From Bacteroidales bacterium (GTDB lineage Bacteria > Bacteroidota > Bacteroidia > Bacteroidales > UBA932), in NCBI GenBank assembly GCA_024694675.1, contig JAILJO010000019.1, forward strand, positions 1 to 34,700: a stretch of DNA of 34,700 nucleotides, in the 5' to 3' direction. The notes under the pieces are model-generated. The model saw only the letters and a program-made list of their open reading frames with translations, was not told the DNA's origin and ran no database searches. Positions within the stretch are counted from its first letter, which is position 1, and every line of letters begins with the position of its first letter. Below are positions 7,564 through 14,941 of this stretch, one piece after another. Position numbers and translations under genes: made by a program.

Positions 7564-9390
7564 CTATTCCTTATGCCTGCCGTAGAAATGCATATAAATA
7601 CCGTCCTGAATGTCTTCCGGAAGCCCACGGACAATAGAGCGGAGCGTATTCTCCGGGAAATCGCTGTGCTTTAGGAAAATTGTGCAGTCAAGTGAATTCT
7701 CAAAGTCCGGATCAACATTGAAGCACACAGCCTTGGCATTGCAGCTGAAATACTTCCTCACAAGGACCGGGAGGCGGTATTTACCATCAGAAAGGGACGA
7801 TATAAGGCGGTCGAAATAATCGATTCCTTCTTTGGGGAACTTAAGCAACTGATCCGGATCCACCCTCATTAAGTCTTCCTTGAAAGGATGTGAAGGCTTT
7901 GCAATGTTTTCTACATCTTCCATCCTGTAGTCCCTCATCAGGTAATGGACGGCAAGGCTCTGATAAAAGCCCGGCATGTCGCTGCTGATGCTTACGGGGC
8001 CGGTATAGTACTGGATTTCAGGGTTCTGGTACGCTGCCACAGCAAGGCCCGTGAGCAGGAGTTTCAACGGAATAACCTCCTTCTGATACCTCTCAGCCAC
8101 GAATGAACGGCCAAGTTCCATGGATATAGGAAGGTATTCCTTTGCCTTGGGACCGTATTTGATCAGGGAATCCGAATAGAAGCCCTTGATGCCACCATGA
8201 GCGGCCATTATCTCAGGGCCGAAGCCCAGGCGGTATGCACCCACTATATCCCCGTTGGGGATGTTCCAGACTATCATCTGGTGGTAGTATTCATCGTAAC
8301 TGTCAGTATCTTCAGGCTTGCCGGTGCCTTCTCCAACCCTGCGGAAAGACTCCTCGCGGAGGCGGAAAAGTTCTTTCATCAGGTAAGGGGCGTCCTGTTT
8401 CTTCAGGAGATAGGCTCTGTAGTCTCCTGTTTCATACAGGATGTGGTCCGTAAGTCCCTCAATCTCTGCGTGAATCTTTTCTCTGGGAACAGGATCTGCA
8501 ACAGGATTGGCCCAGTTGTGCGCGACCTCTTCCCGGACTTCGCTTTTGCACTGCTCTTCAAGTGCATAGCACCTGTTCCTGAGGTAGCTGCCAAGAGAAG
8601 CCACATCGAATTCTGCTATCTCTGATGCAGGGATGGGTGCTCCAATACGTACCTTCACTACAGTTCCCCTCTTGTTCAGCATCTCTTTCACGAGGCGGGC
8701 TGTCCGTAGCCTTGGATGGATCAGGCCAAGAATATGGAAAAGACGTGAATTCTCACCTTCAAAATAAATAGGAATTACGGGGAAACCGGACTTCTTGACC
8801 AGCTTTATAACGTTGTGGGCCCAAGGGATATCTTCCACTACGCACTTCCTGCTCCGGGCAGTCCGCTTCTTCCTCCTCTGCCACGTGGCCACCTCTCCTG
8901 CCGGGAAAAGGCCAAGCGGGTGACCATCGGCAATATGACCAAGGGCGGTGCGGATGCCGTTTATGCTCTGGGCACCGCCGCTGGAAAAGTTATTGACCCC
9001 TATAAAAGTGTCTTTAAGGCATGGGATAAGCGCCAGAAGGAAGGTTGTAAGTATCTTGTAATCAGGTCTTGCATTACCCACGATACTGCTAAGGATCATT
9101 CCGTCTATGGAGCCGAAATGATGATTTGAGACTGTAATAAAACCGCCTTCTGCCGGGATGCGGGAAAGTTGTTCCTGAGGGACATCGTAACTTACGCCTA
9201 CTTCTTCCAGCACATGTGCGGAAAAGTCTGGTCCGGTACTGTCCACATACTTTGCATGTATGCGGTTCACTTCCTCGAGTTCAAACATCTTATATGCAAG
9301 AGAAGTAATCCACTTTCCCGCAATTCCGCGGACGCCGATGGATTTCTGTAATTCAGACTTCTCAAGCACGGTTGTCTTTCTCGCGCTCAT
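7564..9390 (-). CDS. Bifunctional aminolipid (glycine/ornithine lipid) synthase, PlsC + GNAT fusion (OlsF-like)
   Basis: The N-terminal half (about residues 30-290) is a PlsC-type acyltransferase with the HX4D motif HFGSID (His91, Asp96 counted from the chosen start). The C-terminal half (about 315-600) resembles the OlsB/GlsB N-acyltransferase (acetyltransferase-like) domain. In Bacteroides the two steps of glycine-lipid synthesis are encoded by separate glsB and glsA genes. A single fused protein of this order is known as OlsF in Flavobacterium and Serratia and makes ornithine lipids. Whether glycine, ornithine or another head group is used cannot be told. The first in-frame ATG, at 9429, lies inside the -7 box, so I chose the ATG at 9390 (608 residues). 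The LAB_N gene follows after 6 bases. Confidence 0.8.
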   Translation of the reverse strand: MSARKTTVLEKSELQKSIGVRGIAGKWITSLAYKMFELEEVNRIHAKYVDSTGPDFSAHVLEEVGVSYDVPQEQLSRIPAEGGFITVSNHHFGSIDGMILSSIVGNARPDYKILTTFLLALIPCLKDTFIGVNNFSSGGAQSINGIRTALGHIADGHPLGLFPAGEVATWQRRKKRTARSRKCVVEDIPWAHNVIKLVKKSGFPVIPIYFEGENSRLFHILGLIHPRLRTARLVKEMLNKRGTVVKVRIGAPIPASEIAEFDVASLGSYLRNRCYALEEQCKSEVREEVAHNWANPVADPVPREKIHAEIEGLTDHILYETGDYRAYLLKKQDAPYLMKELFRLREESFRRVGEGTGKPEDTDSYDEYYHQMIVWNIPNGDIVGAYRLGFGPEIMAAHGGIKGFYSDSLIKYGPKAKEYLPISMELGRSFVAERYQKEVIPLKLLLTGLAVAAYQNPEIQYYTGPVSISSDMPGFYQSLAVHYLMRDYRMEDVENIAKPSHPFKEDLMRVDPDQLLKFPKEGIDYFDRLISSLSDGKYRLPVLVRKYFSCNAKAVCFNVDPDFENSLDCTIFLKHSDFPENTLRSIVRGLPEDIQDGIYMHFYGRHKE

Positions 9391-9426
9391 AGGTTCTATT
9401 GGTCTAGTACTTTTCGGTTTAAAAGC

Positions 9427-9434
9427 CAAATATA
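9427..9434 (-). promoter_or_regulatory. -7 box of the aminolipid synthase operon
   Basis: The minus strand reads TATATTTG (TAnnTTTG), with TTG 20 bases upstream as the -33 element (9455-9457). It overlaps the upstream ATG at 9429 and therefore argues for translation starting at 9390, giving a leader of about 30 nt. Confidence 0.6.
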
Positions 9435-9445
9435 AAACTATTTGC

Positions 9446-9465
9446 CAAAATAATCAATTATTTTG
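9446..9465. repeat. 20-bp AT-rich inverted repeat over the -33 region of the aminolipid operon
   Basis: CAAAATAAT (9446-9454) and ATTATTTTG (9457-9465) are perfect reverse complements separated by 2 bases. The -33 TTG of the promoter at 9427-9434 falls in its centre, so it is a candidate operator. It lies between the GH29 gene and the aminolipid operon and has no T-run suited to a terminator beyond its own AT content. Confidence 0.5.
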
Positions 9466-9505
9466 ATGCCTCTCTTGTCTTTGAACCGTTATGAGACGTT
9501 TCGAT

Positions 9506-10759
9506 TTAATCCTGCGCGTAATATATAGAGGTCTTACCCAGGCGGGGTTTTCCGAATGATTTAATTACCCTAACGCGAACCTTGTCCGAATTCACCGTAG
9601 GGACCTTTATAAGCCTTTTATAGCCTATTGTAGTTCCTTGGGCTATTTCTGTCCACTCCCCTTGCACGAATGCGTCTACGGCAAATTCCGCCACTCTCTG
9701 GCCGCGGGAAATGTCTTCACGCAGGCAGACTATATTGAAGCGGTCGGTTGCTTCTTTCCCAAAGATGCTGTCTCTTCTGGCTTTGAATTCCATTAATCGT
9801 ATGGAATCGGCCTCAGGGATTCTTCCGCGGGTATCAGGAGGGACGTTCAGAAGGAGGACGGCGTTACGTCCAACGCTGCCGAAGTAGATGTCCATGAGTT
9901 GGTCAACCGACTTTATTTTCGGGGTCTCAGACTCTTTCCAGAACCAGCCGGGACGGATGGAGACATCGGCCTCTGCTGGAATCCAGTGGGTGCCGTGGAC
10001 GTTCCCACAGTTCAAGGTATCGTTGGGCGGTGCTCCGGCTCCAGGGGTAAATCCTTCCGGGGAAAGGGTGCTCCAGTTGGTCTCTCCAGCGTAGCCGCGT
10101 TCGTTGCCTACCCATCGGCAGTCAGGGCCAACGTCGCTGAACATTATGGCCGATGGTTGCAGACGCCTCACAGTGCCTGTAAACAGACTCCAGTCGTATT
10201 CCTGACGCTTGCCGCCCGGGCCTTCGCCGCATGCTCCGTCGAACCAGTGCTCGAAGATGTCACCATAGCGGCCGTCATGTACACTCTCAAGGGTGCGGGC
10301 ATAGGCCTGGTTGTAGTCAGGAGTGCCGTAGCGGGGGTCGTTCCTATCCCATGGGGAAATGTATACTCCGAACTTAATTCCGTATTCACGGCAGGCATCG
10401 GACAGCTCTTTTAGGACGTCTCCCTTGCCATCACGCCAACTGCTTTGAGCTACGGTGTGAGTGCTCTCAGGATTGGGCCAGAGACAGAATCCGTCATGGT
10501 GTTTTGCGGTGATTAAAATACCGCCAAAGCCGGCCGCCTTGGCAGTTGCGGCCCATTGACGGCAGTCAAGGTCCGTGGGATTAAACAAATCTTCCGCCTC
10601 TTTCCCGCTCCCCCATTCTGCTCCGCTGAAGGTGTTGGGCCCAAAGTGACAGAACATGTTCATCTCCATTTCCTGCCATTTCAACTGCGCCCTGGTGGGC
10701 TTTGGTATGGGGTTGCAGGCAATAGCAAGTAAAAGCGCTAAAAGAATTCCTTTTTTCAT
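9506..10759 (-). CDS. Alpha-L-fucosidase, glycoside hydrolase family 29, lipoprotein
   Basis: The 417-residue protein begins with a short lipoprotein signal (AIAC, Cys15). It shows the GH29 signatures MFCHFGPNTF (about 35-44), LITAKHHDGFCLW (82-94) and FEHWFDGACGEG, in which Asp174 is the expected nucleophile. The WFDGACGEGPGGKRQEYDW block resembles the GH29-B group that removes alpha-1,3/1,4-linked fucose, for example from Lewis-type glycans or mucin. That subgroup call is tentative. The acid/base is variable in this family and not assigned. It is transcribed divergently from the FNT gene at 10798, and its -7 box lies only 5 bases before the ATG, implying a leaderless or nearly leaderless message. 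It is a single-gene unit; the next promoter is at 9434. Confidence 0.9.
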   Translation of the reverse strand: MKKGILLALLLAIACNPIPKPTRAQLKWQEMEMNMFCHFGPNTFSGAEWGSGKEAEDLFNPTDLDCRQWAATAKAAGFGGILITAKHHDGFCLWPNPESTHTVAQSSWRDGKGDVLKELSDACREYGIKFGVYISPWDRNDPRYGTPDYNQAYARTLESVHDGRYGDIFEHWFDGACGEGPGGKRQEYDWSLFTGTVRRLQPSAIMFSDVGPDCRWVGNERGYAGETNWSTLSPEGFTPGAGAPPNDTLNCGNVHGTHWIPAEADVSIRPGWFWKESETPKIKSVDQLMDIYFGSVGRNAVLLLNVPPDTRGRIPEADSIRLMEFKARRDSIFGKEATDRFNIVCLREDISRGQRVAEFAVDAFVQGEWTEIAQGTTIGYKRLIKVPTVNSDKVRVRVIKSFGKPRLGKTSIYYAQD

Positions 10760-10764
10760 AATAA

Positions 10765-10793
10765 CAAAAATACGGATTTTTTCCTTATATTTG
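10765..10793. promoter_or_regulatory. Face-to-face -7 boxes of the GH29 and FNT genes
   Basis: The minus-strand box TATTTTTG (10765-10772) lies 5 bases before the GH29 ATG (10759). The plus-strand box TATATTTG (10786-10793) lies 4 bases before the FNT ATG (10798). Both match TAnnTTTG. Each promoter's -33 region would lie inside or beyond the other's box, so the two probably cannot be occupied at once. Transcription from either would start at or almost at the ATG. Confidence 0.6.
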
Positions 10794-10797
10794 AAGT

Positions 10798-11379
10798 ATG
10801 AACAGACAATCTATTTTTGCAGGCATTCTCATTGGCCTAGGCGCATGCGGTTATCTTGCCCTTGGAGGCATTCCCGGCGCAGTTATCTTTGCATTTGGAC
10901 TTGTGGGCGTAGTGCTTTCGGGTACGCCCCTGTATACCGGACGTGCCGGTGTCATGGAATTCAATCAGATTCCTGATCTGGTGAAGATATGGTTCTTCAA
11001 TATTCTGGCGTGTGCGGTCATCGGCCTTATTATGTGGTCGCTCGGCGGGGAATCCGTTGAGAGGGCTAAGACCGTTGTTGCCGGACGCCTTGCCCAGGGG
11101 CCGTGGAGAAGTTTCCTCAGGGCAATGGGCTGCGGTCTCATCATTGACATCGCATGTTGGATGTACAGGAGTACCAAGAACCTTGCTCCGGTTCTGTTTG
11201 GCGTGCCGCTCTTCATTGTCTGCGGCTTCTACCATTCAATTGCAGACGTGGTATATATCTTTGCTGCAGGAAACTGGGACACGGGACTTCTGTGGTATTA
11301 TCCCATGATTGTCCTGGGCAACTATGCTGGTTGTAATATTAGAAGGGCAGTTCTTCCAAAAGACTTTACCATTAAATGA
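10798..11379 (+). CDS. Compact formate/nitrite transporter (FNT) family channel
   Basis: The 193-residue protein has six hydrophobic segments with very short loops. It keeps FNT landmarks: GILIGLGACGYL in helix 1, LYTG (45-48) after helix 2, and CGFYHSIAD (142-150), in which His146 corresponds to the central pore histidine of the FEHSIAN motif. It also has GNYAGC near the end. Typical FNT proteins are 250-290 residues, so this is a trimmed version lacking terminal extensions. FNT pentamers pass formate, nitrite, hydrosulfide or short-chain acids; formate or acetate export would suit a fermenter but is not shown. First gene of a long plus-strand run; the deformylase overlaps it by 4 bases. Confidence 0.75.
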   Translation: MNRQSIFAGILIGLGACGYLALGGIPGAVIFAFGLVGVVLSGTPLYTGRAGVMEFNQIPDLVKIWFFNILACAVIGLIMWSLGGESVERAKTVVAGRLAQGPWRSFLRAMGCGLIIDIACWMYRSTKNLAPVLFGVPLFIVCGFYHSIADVVYIFAAGNWDTGLLWYYPMIVLGNYAGCNIRRAVLPKDFTIK

Positions 11380-12041
11380 AAAAGTATATTCTCCCCATTG
11401 CCGCAGTAATTGTCGCTGCTGCTGCTTTGATTTTTATTTGCCGCAAGCCGTTTTCAAGGTTTGAACGTACTGTAATAGAGAAATCGGACTCCCTTATGTA
11501 CGTTCTAACAATGCCTGAGGACAGTACAATCCTCCGTGCTAAAAGCAGAAATCTTTCCCGTAAGGAATTAAGGTCCTCTGAACTGGCTACTCTTCTGGAC
11601 AAAATGCTCTACTCCGTACAGCATCCGTCCCAAGACGGCGTTGGAATTGCCGCACCGCAGGTAGGCCTCAATGTCAGGGTTGTTTGCGTAAGGCGCATGG
11701 ACAAGATAGGCGCTCCGTTCGAGTCCTATCTGAACATTAAGATTGACTCTCTGGGTGGCAACGTGGTTTCCGGGCCGGAGGGATGCCTGTCCGTCCCTCC
11801 CTATCGGGGCTTTGTTAAGCGCTACCAGGTGGCAAGGATTTCCTATGTACAGCCTGTTACCCTGGAAAAAGTAACTGAGGACGTAGAAGGTTATACCGCA
11901 GTCATCTTCCAGCACGAATGCGACCACTTGGACGGAGTCCTCTATACTGACCGTGCAGATACTGTTTTCGTGTCTCAGGCATGGGCAGAGGAACGCGCAC
12001 AATTCACTTATGAGAAACCATCCTGGCTGATAATACCATAA
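11376..12041 (+). CDS. Membrane-anchored peptide deformylase-like protein
   Basis: All three deformylase motifs are intact: GIAAPQVG (90-97), EGCLS (135-139, metal ligand Cys137) and QHECDHL (179-185, ligands His180 and His184). Deformylases remove the formyl group from nascent proteins in the cytoplasm. This 221-residue form instead has an added N-terminal hydrophobic segment (about 4-22) followed by basic residues and a region of about 50 residues before the catalytic core. It would therefore be membrane-attached and possibly periplasmic. I recall similar signal-bearing deformylases in other Bacteroidota, so it is unlikely to be the housekeeping copy. The start overlaps the FNT stop (ATGA). 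The natural substrate is unknown. Confidence 0.85.
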   Translation: MKKYILPIAAVIVAAAALIFICRKPFSRFERTVIEKSDSLMYVLTMPEDSTILRAKSRNLSRKELRSSELATLLDKMLYSVQHPSQDGVGIAAPQVGLNVRVVCVRRMDKIGAPFESYLNIKIDSLGGNVVSGPEGCLSVPPYRGFVKRYQVARISYVQPVTLEKVTEDVEGYTAVIFQHECDHLDGVLYTDRADTVFVSQAWAEERAQFTYEKPSWLIIP

Positions 12042-12043
12042 TC

Positions 12044-12412
12044 ATGAACTCTATAGGAAACTTTTTCTGGCTCATTCTGGGCGGGATAATAATTGCACTC
12101 ATCTACTACATCATAGGCCTCCTGATGTGCATCACCATTGTAGGCATACCGTTTGGCATTCAGCTGTTCAAACTCGGTACGTTCGCCCTGTGGCCATTCG
12201 GGCACGAACTAGTAGACGGGCCTAATGAGCCGGGTTGTATCTCGGTGATAATGAACGTTATCTGGATTCTCTGCGGATGGTGGGAAGTGGCTGTGCTTCA
12301 TCTAGTGTTCGGACTCATCTTCTGCATCACCATAATTGGCATACCATTCGGCATCCAGCACTTCAAGATGGCGCTGTCGTGCGTTTTTCCCTTTGGCAAA
12401 GAGATTAGATAA
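12044..12412 (+). CDS. YccF domain inner-membrane protein
   Basis: The 122-residue protein consists of two copies of the YccF (DUF307) unit. One is near residues 5-62 and one near 68-120, each with a hydrophobic helix followed by CITIVGIPFGIQLFK or CITIIGIPFGIQHFK and a closing PFG. Four membrane segments are expected. The family has no established function. It starts 2 bases after the deformylase stop and ends 3 bases before the serine hydrolase, so it is clearly co-transcribed. Length and motif content are normal for the family. Confidence 0.92.
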   Translation: MNSIGNFFWLILGGIIIALIYYIIGLLMCITIVGIPFGIQLFKLGTFALWPFGHELVDGPNEPGCISVIMNVIWILCGWWEVAVLHLVFGLIFCITIIGIPFGIQHFKMALSCVFPFGKEIR

Positions 12413-12415
12413 TAT

Positions 12416-13735
12416 ATGAAAATCAAAAAAGTCCTTGGTATCGCCGGAGCAGTCCTCGTTGCTGCTGTCCTGGGCGGTTGCATATACCTTAATACCCTTA
12501 TGCCCATCATTACGGGCTACGCGGCGAAGAACCTTGCCTCGGCGGTCTTTGTCTCCGGCAGAGAAGCGGCCGATGTGCAGGCCCTCGACCTCCATTTCTC
12601 CTTCATCAAATTCAACAAGAACAAGGTGGATTATGAGAACAAGACCGTTACCAGCCGTTTTCTCTGGGCCAAGGCTACAGCGGCTTACCGTGAGGGTTAT
12701 GGCGTGACGCTCCTCCGCGGCAAAGGCAAGAAAGAGTTCCTCGCCCAGGAATATCCGCTGCCTAAGGACTGTTATGAGGATTATCTCCAGCCCGGTGACT
12801 CTGAACTGACCGCCCGGCTGGAGCCCATCGCCAAGGCTCTGGTTGACGACCGTTCCTACAACGGCCATCCTTTCGCCTTTGTAGTACTCCATAAAGGGGG
12901 CATAGTTGCTGAGCGCTATGACAAAGGCATTACGGCGGAGACGCAGCTTCTGAGCTGGAGTATGGGAAAGAGCTTCACCAATGCACTTGTGGGCATAATG
13001 TCTAAGGATGGTATGGTCGATATCAGCGCTCCCATGGACATTCCGGAGTGGCAGAATGACGGACGTAAGGACATCACCCTCAGCAACCTTCTGCAGATGC
13101 AGAGCGGCCTCCAGTGGAACGAGAATTACGGCAACCGTTCGGACGTTAACCTCATGCTTCACCGTGAGACGGACATGGGCAAGTACGCTCTCTCCAAGCC
13201 CCTTGAGAACGAGCCCGGAACCGTCTGGTACTATTCCAGCGGCACCACCAACATCGTGATGCGTTACCTCCGCGGCAAGTTCCCTTCTGACGATGCCTTC
13301 CTCGCCTATATGCGCGAGCGCCTATTCGCGCCTCTTGCCATCGCCAATCCCCGTTTCGAACCGGATATGAGCGGAACACCCGTGGGATCCTCCTACCTAT
13401 ACGTTACCGCCAGGGACTTCGCCCGATTCGGTCAGCTCTTCCTGGACGATGGCTGCATAGGCACTGAACGCATCCTCCCGGAAGGGTGGGTAGACTACAC
13501 CGTGACTCCTGCCTCTGCCAGCGAGGGAGCTTACGGCGCTTTCTTCTGGCTCAACCGCAACCACGTGTGCCCTGACGTCCCTGAGGACATGTTTTCCTGC
13601 CAGGGTCACGACGGCCAGGAAATCTACATCGTCCCCTCCAAGGAGCTTGTCGTTGTCATCCTGGGCTACTCCCGCAAGCCAGACCGCGTAATAGATTTCA
13701 ACGGAGTGCTGAAGGACATCATCACCCAATTATAA
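12416..13735 (+). CDS. Serine hydrolase, beta-lactamase/class C family, lipoprotein or membrane-anchored
   Basis: The 439-residue protein has a hydrophobic N-terminus with a lipobox-like LGGC (Cys22). SMGK (Ser182, Lys185) is the SxxK nucleophile motif and YSS (Tyr273-Ser275) replaces YxN. A CQGHDGQEI segment near residue 396 lies where the third active-site box is expected. Such proteins act as esterases, amidases or D-amino-acid peptidases at the envelope. An extra region of about 130 residues precedes the catalytic domain, and I cannot assign it. It shares only the fold with the serine hydrolase at 1-1176, so the pair is not a recent duplication. It sits inside the plus-strand run, 3 bases after YccF. 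Confidence 0.85.
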   Translation: MKIKKVLGIAGAVLVAAVLGGCIYLNTLMPIITGYAAKNLASAVFVSGREAADVQALDLHFSFIKFNKNKVDYENKTVTSRFLWAKATAAYREGYGVTLLRGKGKKEFLAQEYPLPKDCYEDYLQPGDSELTARLEPIAKALVDDRSYNGHPFAFVVLHKGGIVAERYDKGITAETQLLSWSMGKSFTNALVGIMSKDGMVDISAPMDIPEWQNDGRKDITLSNLLQMQSGLQWNENYGNRSDVNLMLHRETDMGKYALSKPLENEPGTVWYYSSGTTNIVMRYLRGKFPSDDAFLAYMRERLFAPLAIANPRFEPDMSGTPVGSSYLYVTARDFARFGQLFLDDGCIGTERILPEGWVDYTVTPASASEGAYGAFFWLNRNHVCPDVPEDMFSCQGHDGQEIYIVPSKELVVVILGYSRKPDRVIDFNGVLKDIITQL

Positions 13736-13752
13736 ACATTTCACATATCACT

Positions 13753-14067
13753 ATGAACGAGAATCAGGAATTCGACCCCAAAGACACTAATAAAGACGGA
13801 AAGGTGTCCGTCAAAGAGCAAATCCTCCACGCCGCCGACAAGATTAACGAAGCTATGTACGGTGCCGCAGACGCCGTGAAAGAAGGTGCCAACAAAGTAA
13901 TCGGCAAAGTCAAGGATTACGAAGCCCTTTCCCCGGAAGAGAAGCAGGCAAAACAGGACGAGTGGAACAAGAAAGCCACAGAGACCGCCAACAAAGCCGG
14001 CGAAACCGCCAAAGGAATCTTCAACGACATCAAGTCAGAAGCCAAGAAAATCTTCGGCAATAAGTAA
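13753..14067 (+). CDS. Small helical protein with a canonical EF-hand loop
   Basis: The 104-residue protein has no signal peptide. Residues 11-22 read DTNKDGKVSVKE, a textbook 12-residue calcium-binding loop with D, N, D, S and E at positions 1, 3, 5, 9 and 12 and Gly at 6. The rest is a charged, Ala/Lys/Glu-rich amphipathic helix with repeated AADKIN, AADAVKEGANKVIGK and AGETAKG segments, resembling stress proteins of the CsbD/YtxH or apolipoprotein-like type. Only one EF-hand is present, so calcium binding would require dimerisation or be weak. It lies in the plus-strand run, 17 bases after the serine hydrolase. I do not recognise a named family. Confidence 0.75.
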   Translation: MNENQEFDPKDTNKDGKVSVKEQILHAADKINEAMYGAADAVKEGANKVIGKVKDYEALSPEEKQAKQDEWNKKATETANKAGETAKGIFNDIKSEAKKIFGNK

Positions 14068-14089
14068 TCCCAACCCCGTCCTCGAACCA

Positions 14090-14941
14090 ATGAGACAGAA
14101 TATCTCCAAAGCAACCAGCATTGTGGTCATTGCCTGTATTTATCTTGTGGCAATAGGAGGCGGTATATTCACATTTGTCTGGATATCCGGCCATATGCCT
14201 GAGGTATGGGCTCTACTTGTTGCCGATGTTGTCGCCACCGTCTATATTTGGGCGATGGGCATCGCATATGACAACGTGTCGATGTATGACCCTTATTGGA
14301 GCGTGATTCCGCCTATTGTGTTCACTTTATGGACTGTCTATAAGGACTGCTGGAGCGTTCCGGTCATCCTCCTTATTCTTGCCGTATGGTACTGGGGAAT
14401 CCGTCTCACCGGCAACTGGTCATACACTTTCAAGGGCCTTGGACATGAGGATTGGAGGTATACCCGTTACAGGGAAACGCTCTCCCCTTTTCTTTTCCAC
14501 GTGACGAATTTCTTCGGACTCAACATGATGCCCACACTTTTGGTATTCGCGTGCATGCTTCCTGGACTGGGGCTTTATGAGGGAAACGCATCTGCCAATG
14601 TGCTCACCTGGCTGGGCTTCGTCACCTGCCTTGCAGCCGCCTCGATTGAAATTGCGGCGGACACTCAGATACATCGTTTTCGCACCAGGTACCCAGGGCA
14701 GTACTGCGACAAGGGCCTCTGGAAGCACGGAAGGCACCCAAATTATTTCGGGGAAATCCTCTTCTGGTGGGGTATCTGGATCATGTACGCGTCTCTGTGT
14801 GGAATTGACTGGTTGATTATCTCCCCCATCGCCATGTCCTGCCTTTTCCTGTTCATCAGCATTCCCATGATGGAAAAACGCCAGCTGGCCAATAAACCCG
14901 GATATGCAGAATACAGAAAGAAAACAAGACTCCTGATATGA
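14090..14941 (+). CDS. DUF1295 (steroid 5-alpha-reductase-like) membrane protein
   Basis: The 283-residue protein has about seven membrane helices. It carries the DUF1295 hallmarks: MYDPYWSVIP (65-74), IRLTGNW (104-110), EDWRYTRYRE (120-129) and KHGRHPNYFGE (212-222). The last is shared with steroid 5-alpha-reductases and isoprenylcysteine methyltransferases, where it contributes to cofactor binding. The family is therefore a likely NADPH-dependent reductase or a methyltransferase acting on a lipid, but the substrate is unknown. The stop overlaps the start of the esterase gene by 4 bases (ATGA), indicating translational coupling. Confidence 0.88.
   Translation: MRQNISKATSIVVIACIYLVAIGGGIFTFVWISGHMPEVWALLVADVVATVYIWAMGIAYDNVSMYDPYWSVIPPIVFTLWTVYKDCWSVPVILLILAVWYWGIRLTGNWSYTFKGLGHEDWRYTRYRETLSPFLFHVTNFFGLNMMPTLLVFACMLPGLGLYEGNASANVLTWLGFVTCLAAASIEIAADTQIHRFRTRYPGQYCDKGLWKHGRHPNYFGEILFWWGIWIMYASLCGIDWLIISPIAMSCLFLFISIPMMEKRQLANKPGYAEYRKKTRLLI

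Noticed and set aside
9391..9429. Upstream ATG at 9429 as start of the aminolipid synthase
   Set aside because: It lies inside the TATATTTG -7 box, so it would not be transcribed; the ATG at 9390 is used.
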